Positions 18,399 through 27,635 of a stretch of 38,635 bases of DNA are shown here, in pieces. Position numbers and translations under genes: made by a program. The DNA is from Actinomycetota bacterium. GTDB taxonomy: Bacteria > Actinomycetota > Acidimicrobiia > Acidimicrobiales > Ilumatobacteraceae. Within the stretch, counting starts at the first letter, position 1. Each line of letters starts with the position of its first letter. The stretch is taken from positions 1-38,635 of the forward strand of contig VFZC01000021.1 of NCBI GenBank assembly GCA_016871355.1, in the 5' to 3' direction. The notes below the pieces were generated by a model that was not told where the DNA came from, searched no databases, and saw nothing but the letters and a program-made list of their open reading frames with translations.

Positions 18399-19289
18399 CT
18401 ACGGCGTCGAATCTCCCGGAGTTCGCGGTGTGGTGGACGACGACTTCGGGACGCCCGTGTCGTCGGTCGCATCGTCGGCGGCGCCGTCGTCGACGATGTC
18501 TCGGATGGCGTCGGGTGCTTCTTCGTCGTCCTTGAAGTCGGAGGGCAAACAAGCGCCCTTCTCGTCACCGGGAGCGCGACCGAGAACCTGGGTGATCTTC
18601 TCCACCAAGAAGTCGTTGCCGTCATCGGACGGATGGATGCCGTCGCCCGCAAGAACACCCGGCGCCTTCGAGATGGCGCGCCAGTCGACGAACCACACGT
18701 TCTCGCGCGTGAGCACTTCGTTCTCGATCACCGAGTTCACGTCACGCTGAGTGGGCCGGAATTCGCTGGTGGTGAAGAGCACGACCGGACGCGGTGACAT
18801 CTCGTCCAGCACCTGACCGAGCACGCGCTTGAATTCGGGGCGGTTGCCCGAGTAGTTGGTGCCCAGGAACAACACGAACGCGTCCCACTGATCGGCATCC
18901 TTGGCGTCGAGAACCGTGGGTGCGAACGTGATGCCGCGACCGATCTCGGCCTCGATCGACATCTGCCAGCCGAGGGGCACGATCGACTGACAGGCCGCAT
19001 TCGTGAACCGGCGCGACACCATCGCGAGGATCGAATCGCCGATCATCAACACGCGCGGACCAGTCGCCGCTTCACCGACGGTGGACTGCTGGACGGGAAC
19101 CCGTTGACCGTCGGGGAACGTGGACGGAGCCCCACCCAGAGTTTCGAGATACAGACCGATAGGCGGCAACGAACCCACGCCGGCGATGGTGGCCGGCACG
19201 GTCGACGTGACCGCGGGCGTCGACGATCCGGACGAACAAGCGGTCGCCGTGAGTGCAACCAACAACACGAAGGCGCGACGCACGATCAC
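18399..19289 (-). CDS. SGNH/GDSL-hydrolase-like lipoprotein
   Basis: 296 residues from GTG 19289, which overlaps the mscL stop as GTGA. The long upstream extension of this frame overlaps mscL and is rejected. A lipoprotein signal ends in LTATAC with Cys18 as the lipid site. Block I is MIGDSILAM (82-90, Ser86). A later LFLGTNYSG carries the N of block III, and DGIHPSDDGND carries the catalytic Asp/His of block V, so all SGNH landmarks are present. A low-complexity Asp/Ser/Thr tail ends the protein. Such enzymes deacylate or esterify surface polysaccharides and other esters. The protein should be anchored on the outer face of the membrane. Confidence 0.85.
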   Translation of the reverse strand: MIVRRAFVLLVALTATACSSGSSTPAVTSTVPATIAGVGSLPPIGLYLETLGGAPSTFPDGQRVPVQQSTVGEAATGPRVLMIGDSILAMVSRRFTNAACQSIVPLGWQMSIEAEIGRGITFAPTVLDAKDADQWDAFVLFLGTNYSGNRPEFKRVLGQVLDEMSPRPVVLFTTSEFRPTQRDVNSVIENEVLTRENVWFVDWRAISKAPGVLAGDGIHPSDDGNDFLVEKITQVLGRAPGDEKGACLPSDFKDDEEAPDAIRDIVDDGAADDATDDTGVPKSSSTTPRTPGDSTP

Positions 19290-19684
19290 CCGTTGGTGGG
19301 CCGCTGCGCACGCAACTCGTCGCGGATCTCGATGAGCAGGCCGATCTCGGACGGCGGGGCCACGGCTTCGTCCCCGGTGGCCCGGTTGTAGATCTTCAAG
19401 ACGGTGAAAAGGACGAAAGCGATCGAAAGAAATGTCACGGCCACCGTCAGGAACGCACCGAAGCGAATCTCGGCGTCGTTGATGGTGAGAATGAGCACGT
19501 CGTCGAAGTTGGGCTTCCCGAAGGGGATGGCCACCGCCGGCATGATCACGTTCTCGACCAGGGCCGTGACCAGGCCCGTGAACGCCGAACCCATCACGAA
19601 GCCGATCGCGATCGCGACCAGGTTCCCCTTGTTGATGAACTCGCGGAACTCGGCGAAGAACTTCTTGACGAACTGACCCTTCAC
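19286..19684 (-). CDS. mscL: Large-conductance mechanosensitive channel MscL
   Basis: 132 residues from GTG 19684. The frame is longer upstream, but the family starts just here, and TACCGT 7 nt before the GTG fits a leaderless start. The sequence FVKKFFAEFREFINKGNLVAI matches the N-terminal amphipathic helix. The pore helix TM1 is AIGFVMGSAFTGLVTALVEN, followed by VIMPAV. A periplasmic loop and TM2 FLTVAVTFLSIAFVLFTVLK follow, then a C-terminal charged helix. MscL opens under membrane tension to release solutes after osmotic downshock. Its length is normal. It is the first gene of the minus-strand run and overlaps the SGNH lipoprotein gene. Confidence 0.93.
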   Translation of the reverse strand: MKGQFVKKFFAEFREFINKGNLVAIAIGFVMGSAFTGLVTALVENVIMPAVAIPFGKPNFDDVLILTINDAEIRFGAFLTVAVTFLSIAFVLFTVLKIYNRATGDEAVAPPSEIGLLIEIRDELRAQRPTNG

Positions 19685-19691
19685 TCCCCCT

Positions 19692-19697
19692 ACGGTA
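19692..19697 (-). promoter_or_regulatory. -10 hexamer TACCGT, leaderless promoter of mscL
   Basis: On the minus strand TACCGT plus 7 nt (AGGGGGA) reaches the GTG at 19684. The purine run is too close to the GTG to act as a ribosome site. Confidence 0.6.
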
Positions 19698-19729
19698 ACG
19701 ACCCGTCTGCGAATCCGCCCGACACCGAC

Positions 19730-19735
19730 TATTTT
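19730..19735 (+). promoter_or_regulatory. -10 hexamer TATTTT, leaderless promoter of the 19743 gene
   Basis: TATTTT followed by 7 nt (CCGAATC) and the GTG at 19743, within the 58-bp gap shared with mscL. The two leaderless promoters are back to back. Confidence 0.6.
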
Positions 19736-19742
19736 CCGAATC

Positions 19743-20612
19743 GTGAGCGGAGCAACCGGCGAACACAGGAACGACACGTCGAACGAACCCGCGATCGAGA
19801 CGGCCGCCGAACTCCTGCTCGATCGCCTCGACGCCCTCCGTGTGCTACGAGCCGACACCGACGAAGAAAAAGACGTCCTGCTCACCCAGATCGGCGGCAA
19901 GGGCACAGTGGAGAAGGAAATGGTGGCCGAGTTGTCGGCCGTTCGCCCCCTGCATCGACCCGATCGTTTCGAAGAGGCCCACCGCATGATGGTTCGCGGT
20001 CTCGAAGTTCTCGATCGCAACGGCGCCCGACCGGCCGAGATGCGCCGCCTCGGACCACTGAAGCCGATCGCCCAGTGGCTGGTTCAACAGGTCACGCGCT
20101 GGATCGTGCGCAGCCACATCAACCGACTGGCCGGACGTGTGGCCGGCCTGTACGAACGACGCGAGGCCAACTCGCCGTGGGGAACTCCGGAGCACTCGAT
20201 GTTGCGGCGATCACGGCTCGACATGCGACGCGTGCAAGCGGGCATGAACGCCAAAGCACTCGGACTCCCCACGTTTCTGCTCGGAGGTGCCGTGCTCACG
20301 TCGGCGGTGAGTGGCCTGCAGAGCGCGGCTCGCGCGGCCCTCGACACCTCTGCGGGCGTGATCGTGCTCGGCGTCGTTCTGTTCGTGGTGTTGGCGTCGT
20401 TGTCGTGGGTCGCGCTCTACAGCGCGAGCGTGGCCCGGCGCCGCATCAAATTGTCGACCGATCAGCCGATGCGCGCGCTGTGGGAGACGATCGGCGCCGC
20501 CGGTAAACCACCGCGCGACGAGAGCTACAACTTCGCGGCCTACGCGATCGTGCTTCTCGTGCTTTCGTGGATCGTGGTGCCGTTGATCGTGTGGCTCGCC
20601 GTCAGGGCGTAG
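19743..20612 (+). CDS. Uncharacterised protein with C-terminal membrane helices
   Basis: 289 residues, GTG start supported by TATTTT 7 nt upstream. The N-terminal part (about 1-170) is soluble, charged and helical, with ELLLDRLDALRVLRADTDEEKD near the start. The C-terminal part has likely helices at about 173-195, 204-228 (IVLGVVLFVVLASLSWVAL) and 264-287 (AIVLLVLSWIVVPLIVWLAV). I recognise no family. It is divergent from mscL and overlaps the convergent MFS gene by 11 nt at the 3' end. Absence of catalytic motifs suggests a structural or regulatory membrane protein. Confidence 0.75.
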   Translation: MSGATGEHRNDTSNEPAIETAAELLLDRLDALRVLRADTDEEKDVLLTQIGGKGTVEKEMVAELSAVRPLHRPDRFEEAHRMMVRGLEVLDRNGARPAEMRRLGPLKPIAQWLVQQVTRWIVRSHINRLAGRVAGLYERREANSPWGTPEHSMLRRSRLDMRRVQAGMNAKALGLPTFLLGGAVLTSAVSGLQSAARAALDTSAGVIVLGVVLFVVLASLSWVALYSASVARRRIKLSTDQPMRALWETIGAAGKPPRDESYNFAAYAIVLLVLSWIVVPLIVWLAVRA

Positions 20613-21873
20613 CGTCCGAATCGAGTTCTTCGAACCGATTCACTCGGCGCAGGGCCGGGAATGCCACCGAGTACGCGGCAACCACACCGAGCGTGGCCAC
20701 TCCTCCGCCGATCACGGCCGCCTGTGTGCCGAAAGCCTGCGCCGCCACACCGCTCTCGAAGGCGCCGAGTTCGTTACTCGCGCCGATGAACACGTTTTCG
20801 ACAGCCATCACGCGCCCGCGCTTGTCGTCGGGGGTGACGAGCGGAACCAACGTGCTGCGGATGAACACGCTCACCATGTCGGCCCCGGCGAGGATCACCA
20901 AACAGGCGAAGGCCACCACGTAACTGGTGGTGATTCCGAGGAACACGGTGGCGACGCCGAACACACCAACGGCCACGAGCAACACGTTGCCGATGCGACG
21001 TGTGACGGGACGCGAGGCAAGCAAGATCGCCATGATGGCGGCGCCGATGCCGGGGGCCGCGCGTAACCAGCCGTACGCCACGTCACCCACCCCGAGACGG
21101 TCTTCGGCGATGGCCGGCAACAGAGCCACCGCACCACCGAACAACACGGCGAAGAGATCGAGCGAGATGGCCGCCAACAAGATGGGCGTGCGACGAATGA
21201 AGCGGAGTCCTTCGAAGGCCGAACTCAACGTGACCTTCGAGTCGGGAGCCGGCGGATCGGGTTGACGCAAGAACGTCACGCGCGCCAACTGCCAGATTCC
21301 GAGCACGATGAGCGCGGCCGCCGCCCAGTACGACAACGACGGATCGACGGCGTACAAGAAACCACTCGCCGCCGGGCCGACGATGGCGGCCCCGGTCCAG
21401 GTGGCCGAGTACAACGCGATCACACGTGGCAACGTTCCGTCCGGTGCGACCATCGGCGGAATCGAACGGATGGACGGTGCGGCGAAGGCGCGACACCCAC
21501 CGAAGCCGACCGCGATGACGAAGAGCGGCCACACGGCCGTCGGCTCAGACATCGCGTACAAAGCCAAGGCGATCGAGCAGATCAACTCGCCGGTGACCGC
21601 GAGCGATCCGACGATCTTGCGATTGAAGCGGTCGGCCACCGATCCGGTCACGAGAACCAGTAACGCGGCCGGCAGGAATTCGGCCAGGCCGAGCAGGCCG
21701 ATGTCGAGTTCGCGACCGGTGATGTCGTACACCTGCTTGCCGAGTGCCGTGGCCTGCAGCATCACACCCACGTTCACACAGACACTCGACCCGAGCACGC
21801 GCCGGACCGATGCGTGTCGCAACAGGGCGCGATTGCTCCGAGCGGGATCGGTGAATGAGGCGGCCTCGGGCAC
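20602..21873 (-). CDS. MFS transporter (EntS-like exporter type)
   Basis: 423 residues, GTG start, about 12 predicted helices. The loop between helices 2 and 3 reads GSVADRFNRKIVGSLAV, the MFS motif A region (G-x-x-x-D-R-x-x-R-K/R). The second half has SRPVTRRIGNVLLVAVG, its half-repeat counterpart, and DKRGRVMAVENVFIGASNELGAFESG resembles the EntS/Bcr-like exporter branch. It would use proton motive force to move a small molecule, probably outward. TAAGGT lies 8 nt before the GTG. It diverges from the amidase. The substrate is unknown. Confidence 0.9.
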   Translation of the reverse strand: MPEAASFTDPARSNRALLRHASVRRVLGSSVCVNVGVMLQATALGKQVYDITGRELDIGLLGLAEFLPAALLVLVTGSVADRFNRKIVGSLAVTGELICSIALALYAMSEPTAVWPLFVIAVGFGGCRAFAAPSIRSIPPMVAPDGTLPRVIALYSATWTGAAIVGPAASGFLYAVDPSLSYWAAAALIVLGIWQLARVTFLRQPDPPAPDSKVTLSSAFEGLRFIRRTPILLAAISLDLFAVLFGGAVALLPAIAEDRLGVGDVAYGWLRAAPGIGAAIMAILLASRPVTRRIGNVLLVAVGVFGVATVFLGITTSYVVAFACLVILAGADMVSVFIRSTLVPLVTPDDKRGRVMAVENVFIGASNELGAFESGVAAQAFGTQAAVIGGGVATLGVVAAYSVAFPALRRVNRFEELDSDATP

Positions 21874-21881
21874 GAGTGATC

Positions 21882-21887
21882 ACCTTA
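21882..21887 (-). promoter_or_regulatory. -10 hexamer TAAGGT of the MFS gene
   Basis: On the minus strand TAAGGT lies 8 nt before the GTG at 21873, so a leaderless or 1-2 nt leader mRNA is expected. Confidence 0.45.
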
Positions 21888-21940
21888 GTGAGAACCGAGC
21901 CGTTGTTCCCGCACGCTCACGGCCCTGATAAGACAGGCCC

Positions 21941-23380
21941 ATGACTTCACTGTCGGATGACACCCGCTGGCTCGACGCCACCGCTCAGGCCGAGATGGTC
22001 GCACGCCGAGACGTATCACCGCTCGAACTCGTGGAGGCCGCGGCCGAACGCATCGAACGATTCGATGGTGCACTCAACGCGGTCACGTATCGCTGGTACG
22101 ACCACGCGCGACGGACGGCGAGTGATCCGGCACTGCCGACCGGGCCGTTCCGCGGTGTTCCGTATCTCATCAAGGACCTGCACGCCACCGAGGCCGGCCT
22201 TCCGATCAGCCACGGCAACAAGGCGTTCAAGGCGGCCGATTACATCGCCCCCACCGACACCACGCTCGTGAGCCGCTTCAAGGCGGCCGGACTCGTGTCG
22301 CTCGGTCGTTCGAACAGCCCCGAACTCGGCAGCGTTCCGGTGACCGAACCCGAAGCGTGGGGCCCCACACGCAACCCGTGGGACACCACGCGCACGTCAG
22401 GTGGATCGAGTGGCGGTGCCGCCGCCGCGGTTGCCGCTGGCATGGTGCCCATCGCGCACGCGAGTGACGGTGGCGGATCCATTCGCATTCCGGCCGCGTG
22501 TTGTGGCTTGGTCGGTCTCAAGCCGTCACAAGGTCGGATCACGATGGCGCCGTTCCGTGACGAGAGCGGACTCGGTGTCGAACTGTGCGTGAGCCGATCC
22601 GTACGCGACACCGCTCGTTTGCTCGACGCCGTGCACGGCCCCGGCGTGGGTGACACCGTCATCGCACCACCGCCCGCTCGGCCCTACGTCGACGAAGTCG
22701 GCGCGCCCGCCGGTCGCCTACGTATCGGAATCCTCGATCACAGTCCGCGTGGTCTCGCCGTGCACCAGGAATGCACCAAGGGCGTGAACGCCGTGGGCGC
22801 ACTGCTCGAGTCGCTCGGTCACCACGTGGAAGCGACGTGGCCCGAGGTGTTGACTGATGCATCCCAGACGACCACGTTCGCCGCGATGTGGAGCACCAAC
22901 ATGGGCATGTCGCTGCGTCGCTTCGCGGACACTCTCGGTCGTGAGATCACGATCGACGACGTCGAGCTCATGAATTGGGCCCAGGCGAAGTTCGCCGAGA
23001 AGGTGTCGGGCGTCGATTACGCTGCGGTCCTGGCCGGTACGTCCGCGTATCGCCGCCGGATGCAGCAGTGGTGGGCCGACGGCTGGGACATCCTCGTCAC
23101 ACCCACGCTGTCCGAGCCGGCCCTGAAGGTGGGCACGATCGTCAACGATCCGAATCGCCCGATGGCTCCGCTCGCACGCGCCGGCGAATGGGTCACGTTC
23201 ACGGGTCAGTTCAACCAGAGTGGCCAGCCGGCCATCAGTCTTCCGCTGCATCGCACACCCGAGGGACTCCCGGTGGGCATCCAGCTGGTTGCGGCTTACG
23301 GTCGCGAAGACGTTCTCATCAGGTTGGCGTCGCTACTCGAAGCGGCCTCACCGTGGGCGCACCTCACACCCGCGATCTGA
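21941..23380 (+). CDS. Amidase signature family hydrolase
   Basis: 479 residues, ATG start. The Ser-cisSer-Lys triad is visible: Lys78 in PYLIKDLHATEAG, Ser156 in TSGGSSGGAAAAVAAG and Ser180 in SDGGGSIRIPA. The spacing of 24 residues between the two serines is the family norm. The end, SGQPAISLPLHRTPEGLPVGIQ, is also typical. Members hydrolyse amides (aryl, fatty acid, nitrile-derived or peptide). It stands alone, divergent from the MFS gene, with TAAGAC 6 nt before the ATG. GatA is unlikely because no gatB or gatC is adjacent and the sequence fits the general amidase branch. Confidence 0.92.
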   Translation: MTSLSDDTRWLDATAQAEMVARRDVSPLELVEAAAERIERFDGALNAVTYRWYDHARRTASDPALPTGPFRGVPYLIKDLHATEAGLPISHGNKAFKAADYIAPTDTTLVSRFKAAGLVSLGRSNSPELGSVPVTEPEAWGPTRNPWDTTRTSGGSSGGAAAAVAAGMVPIAHASDGGGSIRIPAACCGLVGLKPSQGRITMAPFRDESGLGVELCVSRSVRDTARLLDAVHGPGVGDTVIAPPPARPYVDEVGAPAGRLRIGILDHSPRGLAVHQECTKGVNAVGALLESLGHHVEATWPEVLTDASQTTTFAAMWSTNMGMSLRRFADTLGREITIDDVELMNWAQAKFAEKVSGVDYAAVLAGTSAYRRRMQQWWADGWDILVTPTLSEPALKVGTIVNDPNRPMAPLARAGEWVTFTGQFNQSGQPAISLPLHRTPEGLPVGIQLVAAYGREDVLIRLASLLEAASPWAHLTPAI

Positions 23381-23397
23381 ACCTGATCGACGGATGA

Positions 23398-23718
23398 TCA
23401 ATCGCGCGTGACAGCGCGCTCTTCCACCACGGCAGCGATTTCCAGCGGACAGTAGATGTGCGGAAACGCGTCGGGCGCACCGCCGGTCTGCTCGACCACG
23501 ACCGGCGACGACAACCTGCTCTCGTCCACCACGAGCAGAACGAGTTGGTCGTCGGCGAGATCGGCGTAGAAGCGATCGCGGACTCCACGCCACTGATGTT
23601 CGTGGCTGCAGTGAACGTAGCCCTCTTGTTCGACGGTGCGCCCGCGCGTGGACCACGGGTACGACCCGCTCGCTCGTGCGGCTTCCCAGTCGGATCGAAC
23701 CGCGAGGTGCAGGATCAA
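23398..23718 (-). CDS. DUF952 family protein
   Basis: 106 residues. I place the start at TTG 23718, where TTGA overlaps the SDR stop; a TTG at 23730 is the in-frame alternative. The sequence opens ILHLAVRSDWEAARASGSY, then GYVHCSHEHQWRGVRDRFY, VLLVVDESRL and FPHIYCPLEIAAV. These are the landmarks of DUF952, a small family of unknown biochemical role with conserved HxS and P-H-I-Y elements, related in fold to ADP-ribosyl-type glutathione-like domains only tentatively. It follows the SDR as the second gene of a two-gene unit. Confidence 0.82.
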   Translation of the reverse strand: MILHLAVRSDWEAARASGSYPWSTRGRTVEQEGYVHCSHEHQWRGVRDRFYADLADDQLVLLVVDESRLSSPVVVEQTGGAPDAFPHIYCPLEIAAVVEERAVTRD

Positions 23719-24497
23719 CGCGCGGTCCAACCGCCGTCGACCACCACGGTTTGGCCGACCATGAACGACGCCGCGTCGGATGCGAGCAGCAACAGCGCAC
23801 CGTTGAGCTCGTCGAGTTCACCGAGGCGCGGCAGCGGCGACATCTGACGCACGTACGCCATGCTCGCTTCCTCTTCCATGGCCACGGTCATCTCGGTCGG
23901 GAACCAGCCCGGGCACAACGCGTTCACGCGAATGCCCTTGCGCGCCCACTGCAACGCGAGTTCGCGCGTGAGGTTGATGACGGCACCCTTCGAAGCGCAG
24001 TAGTGCGCCTGCTTCACCGGCGCGGCCCCCACGATCCCGTACATCGACGCGATGTTGACGATGTTGCCGCCACCGTTGGCGATCATGTGCGGCGCCGCCA
24101 ACTTCGACAGGTGCCAGAGGGCGGTCACGTTCACTTCCATGGTTTCGCGGAACGTCTCGAGGTCTTCGTCCTCGACCGCGACCTTGTGCCCGATACCAGC
24201 GTTGTTGACGAGGATCTTGGGCGGCCCGAGGCGCTCGGCGGTCTCGGCCACCAGTCGCTCGCGGTCGTCCGGTGAACTCACATCGGCGCCAATGGCGATG
24301 GCGCCGGGCAGTTCGGCCACGAGCGACTCGAGACGCTCGACTCGGCGGGCCGCCACCGACACCTTGGCGCCAGCCGCGTGCAGAACTCGAGCGAAGTGCG
24401 CACCGAGGCCCGCCGAAGCGCCCGTCACGATGGCCACGCGTCCGTCGAGTCGAAAGACGTCGAGAGGTTGTTGGGTGTGGGAAGTCGACGCAGTCAT
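23715..24497 (-). CDS. Short-chain dehydrogenase/reductase (SDR)
   Basis: 260 residues from ATG 24497; the longer frame upstream is rejected because TAACCT sits 7 nt before this ATG. The classical SDR pattern is complete: cofactor loop TGASAGLG (25-32), NNAG (98-101), catalytic Ser151 in NIASMYG, YCASK with Tyr166 and Lys170, and a C-terminal VVVDGGWTAR. AARR at the second strand end (49-52) favours NADP(H). It oxidises or reduces a hydroxyl/keto group in the cytoplasm. Coupled with DUF952 by TTGA. Two interleaved inverted repeats lie just upstream. Confidence 0.92.
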   Translation of the reverse strand: MTASTSHTQQPLDVFRLDGRVAIVTGASAGLGAHFARVLHAAGAKVSVAARRVERLESLVAELPGAIAIGADVSSPDDRERLVAETAERLGPPKILVNNAGIGHKVAVEDEDLETFRETMEVNVTALWHLSKLAAPHMIANGGGNIVNIASMYGIVGAAPVKQAHYCASKGAVINLTRELALQWARKGIRVNALCPGWFPTEMTVAMEEEASMAYVRQMSPLPRLGELDELNGALLLLASDAASFMVGQTVVVDGGWTAR

Positions 24498-24504
24498 GAC
24501 GCGC

Positions 24505-24510
24505 AGGTTA
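24505..24510 (-). promoter_or_regulatory. -10 hexamer TAACCT, leaderless promoter of the SDR gene
   Basis: On the minus strand TAACCT plus 7 nt (GCGCGTC) reaches the ATG at 24497. The expected -35 zone overlaps the first dyad arm at 24523-24530. Confidence 0.6.
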
Positions 24511-24522
24511 CGAGTGGCCGGC

Positions 24523-24585
24523 CGGATTGTTCCGATTGTGTGACGACGACTCCAATTCGATGACAATCCGTACGAGTCGTCACAC
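24523..24585. promoter_or_regulatory. Two interleaved inverted repeats between divergent genes
   Basis: Arm A CGGATTGT (24523-24530) pairs with A' ACAATCCG (24563-24570). Arm B GTGTGACGAC (24538-24547) pairs with B' GTCGTCACAC (24576-24585). The order A-B-A'-B' is a crossed arrangement. As DNA it could be two overlapping regulator dyads covering the SDR -35 region. As RNA it could form a pseudoknot with 8- and 10-bp stems. The small membrane protein starts 35 bp downstream. Confidence 0.5.
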
Positions 24586-24620
24586 CGCGCTGGCATCATC
24601 AGTTCCACGAGGCGATTGAC

Positions 24621-24854
24621 ATGCTGACTCTTCACCCCATCGACCGCAACCGAGAGATCCGCCCCCTGCGCCTCGACCTCGTGCGCCGCGTGCACACGCG
24701 CGTTCTGGCCCTCGTCCTCAGCGTTGTGGCCGCCGCCACCGCCGTGGTGCTTTCGGCCACCACCGACGTCTCCGACGGCTCGCTCGTTCTGGGCACCCTG
24801 GCCGTGGGTTTCGCCGCCAGTTGGGTCAACACGTCGCTGCCGGCTCGTCGCTGA
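24621..24854 (+). CDS. Small uncharacterised two-helix membrane protein
   Basis: 77 residues, ATG start with ACGAGG at a workable distance upstream. A basic N-terminus (RLDLVRRVHTR) is followed by two hydrophobic segments, VLALVLSVVAAATAVVLSA and GSLVLGTLAVGFAASWVNTS, then PARR. I recognise no family. The codon pattern and frame look like a real gene rather than a shadow, and nothing overlaps it. It precedes the alpha/beta hydrolase by 48 nt with a CCCCGCGCGGGG palindrome (24876-24887) between. Its role is unknown. Confidence 0.6.
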   Translation: MLTLHPIDRNREIRPLRLDLVRRVHTRVLALVLSVVAAATAVVLSATTDVSDGSLVLGTLAVGFAASWVNTSLPARR

Positions 24855-24902
24855 CCGTCATCTGATTCGGTCCGACCCCGCGCGGGGTGACACCATCGCG
24901 CC

Positions 24903-25628
24903 ATGACAGTTCGACACGTGGTGCTCGTTCATGGCGCCTGGCACGGTGCATGGTGCTGGGCCTCGCTCCAAGCCGAGCTCGAACGACGCGGCGTTCCGAG
25001 TCTGGCCATCGACCTCCCCGGACACGGTGCGTCCACCGCTCCGCTCTCCGACCTCTACGGCGACGCCGCCGAAGTGTCGAACGTTCTCACGATGTTGCGC
25101 GATCGCGGCGTGAACGATCCGGTGTTGGTGGGCCACAGTTACGGCGGTGCCGTGATCACCGAAGCCAGCCACCGCACTCCCCTGGCCAGCCATCTGGTGT
25201 ACGTGGCGGCGTTCGCTCTGAACTCGGGCGAGTCGGTCATGAGTGCGTTGGGCTCGTTCCCGCGTCACGACGTGGGACTCGGTCCGGCGATGGTGGCCAA
25301 GCCCGATGGCACCTCGGTTCTCGACCCGGTGTTGGCCGGGCCCGCTCTCTACAACTGTTGCGACGAGGCCACGATCACGTCGTCGTTGGCCCGGCTGTCA
25401 CCGCAGCCGATGTCGACCGTCACCCAGCCGGCCACCGGAAACGGACGCGACCACATCGCCTCGACGTACGTGTTGTGCACTCGCGACGACTCGGTGCATC
25501 CCGAGCACCAACGCCTCCTGGCCGCGCGTTGCACTCGCACGATCGAACTCGACACCGACCACTCGCCATTCACGTCGATGACTCGCGAGACCGCCGACAT
25601 CCTCGAAGAACTCGCCCGCCGATCATGA
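24903..25628 (+). CDS. Alpha/beta hydrolase (plant methylesterase/EstC-like type)
   Basis: 241 residues, ATG start. The N-terminus VVLVHGAWHGAWCW carries the oxyanion HGxxHGxWCW typical of salicylate/MES-like esterases and hydroxynitrile-lyase relatives. The nucleophile is Ser79 in VGHSYGGAV. The Asp is probably in CTRDDSVHPEHQ and the His in LDTDHSPF. It hydrolyses small esters in the cytoplasm. The stop overlaps the next gene start as ATGA, so it is coupled with an F420-type oxidoreductase. CACCAT lies 6 nt before the ATG. The substrate is unknown. Confidence 0.88.
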   Translation: MTVRHVVLVHGAWHGAWCWASLQAELERRGVPSLAIDLPGHGASTAPLSDLYGDAAEVSNVLTMLRDRGVNDPVLVGHSYGGAVITEASHRTPLASHLVYVAAFALNSGESVMSALGSFPRHDVGLGPAMVAKPDGTSVLDPVLAGPALYNCCDEATITSSLARLSPQPMSTVTQPATGNGRDHIASTYVLCTRDDSVHPEHQRLLAARCTRTIELDTDHSPFTSMTRETADILEELARRS

Positions 25629-26512
25629 AGATTCGTGTCGGTTACGGATTCGGTGTGCGCACGTCGCTGAACGACGCCGGTTTCGCCACCGTGGTCGATG
25701 CCCTCGAGTCGTTGCGGTTCGACAGTTTGTGGTTGAGCGAACGCATCGGTGGCGAGGCTCCCGATCCGCTCGTGGCCATGTCGTTCGCGGCCGGACGAAC
25801 CACGCGCTTGAAGTTCGGAATGAGCGTGATGGTGCTGCCGGGTCGTAATCCGGTGGTGCTGGCCAAGGAGCTGGCCACTCTCGATCGACTCTCGGGCGGA
25901 CGGCTCCTTCCGGCGTTCGGTCTCGGCGTGGCCGACCCACACGAACAACAGGCGTTCGGCGTGGCTCGCGATGAACGTGCGAAGCGTTTCGACGAAGCCT
26001 TGACCGTGATGCGCAAGTGCTGGCTCGAACCGAGTGTGACGCACCACGGCACCTTCTTCCACTACGACGACCTGCGCGTGTTGCCCAAGCCCGTGCAGAC
26101 ACCACCCGACGTGTGGCTGGGCGGAATCGCCCCGAGCGAACTCAAGCGAGTCGGCCGACTGGCCGACGGTTGGCTTCCGAGTTTCGTGACTCCCGACGAC
26201 GTGGCCGAGGGTCGCAAGGTCGTCGAGGACGTGGCGGCTCAACACGATCGCACGATCGATCCCGAACACTTCGGCGCGCTCATTCCGTACACACTCGGCC
26301 CGCTGCCCGACGCCTTGCGCGCCGGCCTGTCGGCGCGCCGTCCCGATCTCGACGACGTGAGTGCATTGGTTCCGCAAGGCTGGGCGGCGTTGCGCGACAC
26401 CATCGGTCGATTCGTCGACGCGGGTTTCTCGAAATTCGTGGCGATTCCGATCGTGGAACCGCCGTCACCCGAAGCGTGGGTCGACCACCTCGGCGAGGCA
26501 GCCGGCGAACTC

Positions 26513-26530
<18 letters not shown>
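25625..26530 (+). CDS. LLM-class F420-dependent oxidoreductase (3)
   Basis: 301 residues from ATG 25625, which overlaps the hydrolase stop by 4 nt (ATGA). The barrel has RVGYGFGVRTS, DSLWLSERIGGEAPDPL, LKFGMSVMVLPGRNPVVLAKE and LSGGRLLPAFGLGVADPHEQ. These are the usual LLM cofactor and substrate loops. A longer frame upstream, starting inside the hydrolase, is a shadow. The product should transfer hydride with F420 or FMN. Its pairing with an esterase suggests sequential action on one compound. The last 18 nt overlap the end of the convergent deacetylase gene. Confidence 0.9.
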
Positions 26531-27553
<1,023 letters not shown>

Positions 27554-27559
27554 GAGCCG

Positions 27560-27565
27560 AGGTTA
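27560..27565 (-). promoter_or_regulatory. -10 hexamer TAACCT, leaderless promoter of the deacetylase gene
   Basis: On the minus strand TAACCT plus 6 nt (CGGCTC) reaches the ATG at 27553. Confidence 0.6.
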
Positions 27566-27589
27566 GACCGATGACGCATTGTCGCGAAG

Positions 27590-27620
27590 GTGTCGGAATC
27601 GTCGGACCGTCGGCCGACAC
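27590..27620. promoter_or_regulatory. Inverted repeat in the divergent deacetylase/thioesterase promoter gap
   Basis: GTGTCGG (27590-27596) and CCGACAC (27614-27620) are complementary with 17 bp between. Three further GTCGG/CCGAC pieces lie inside. It could be an operator; arms this short can also arise by chance in GC-rich DNA. Confidence 0.3.
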
Positions 27621-27635
27621 GACAAACTCGACGGA

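Noticed and set aside
19290-19766. N-terminal extension of the SGNH gene frame
   Set aside because: It runs antisense-free but in the wrong frame through mscL, which is a clear full-length gene. The lipoprotein signal starting at 19289 is the natural start.
24876-24887. Palindrome CCCCGCGCGGGG before the alpha/beta hydrolase
   Set aside because: It has no loop or T run for a terminator, and 12-bp GC palindromes are expected by chance in this composition. Noted only as a possible operator.
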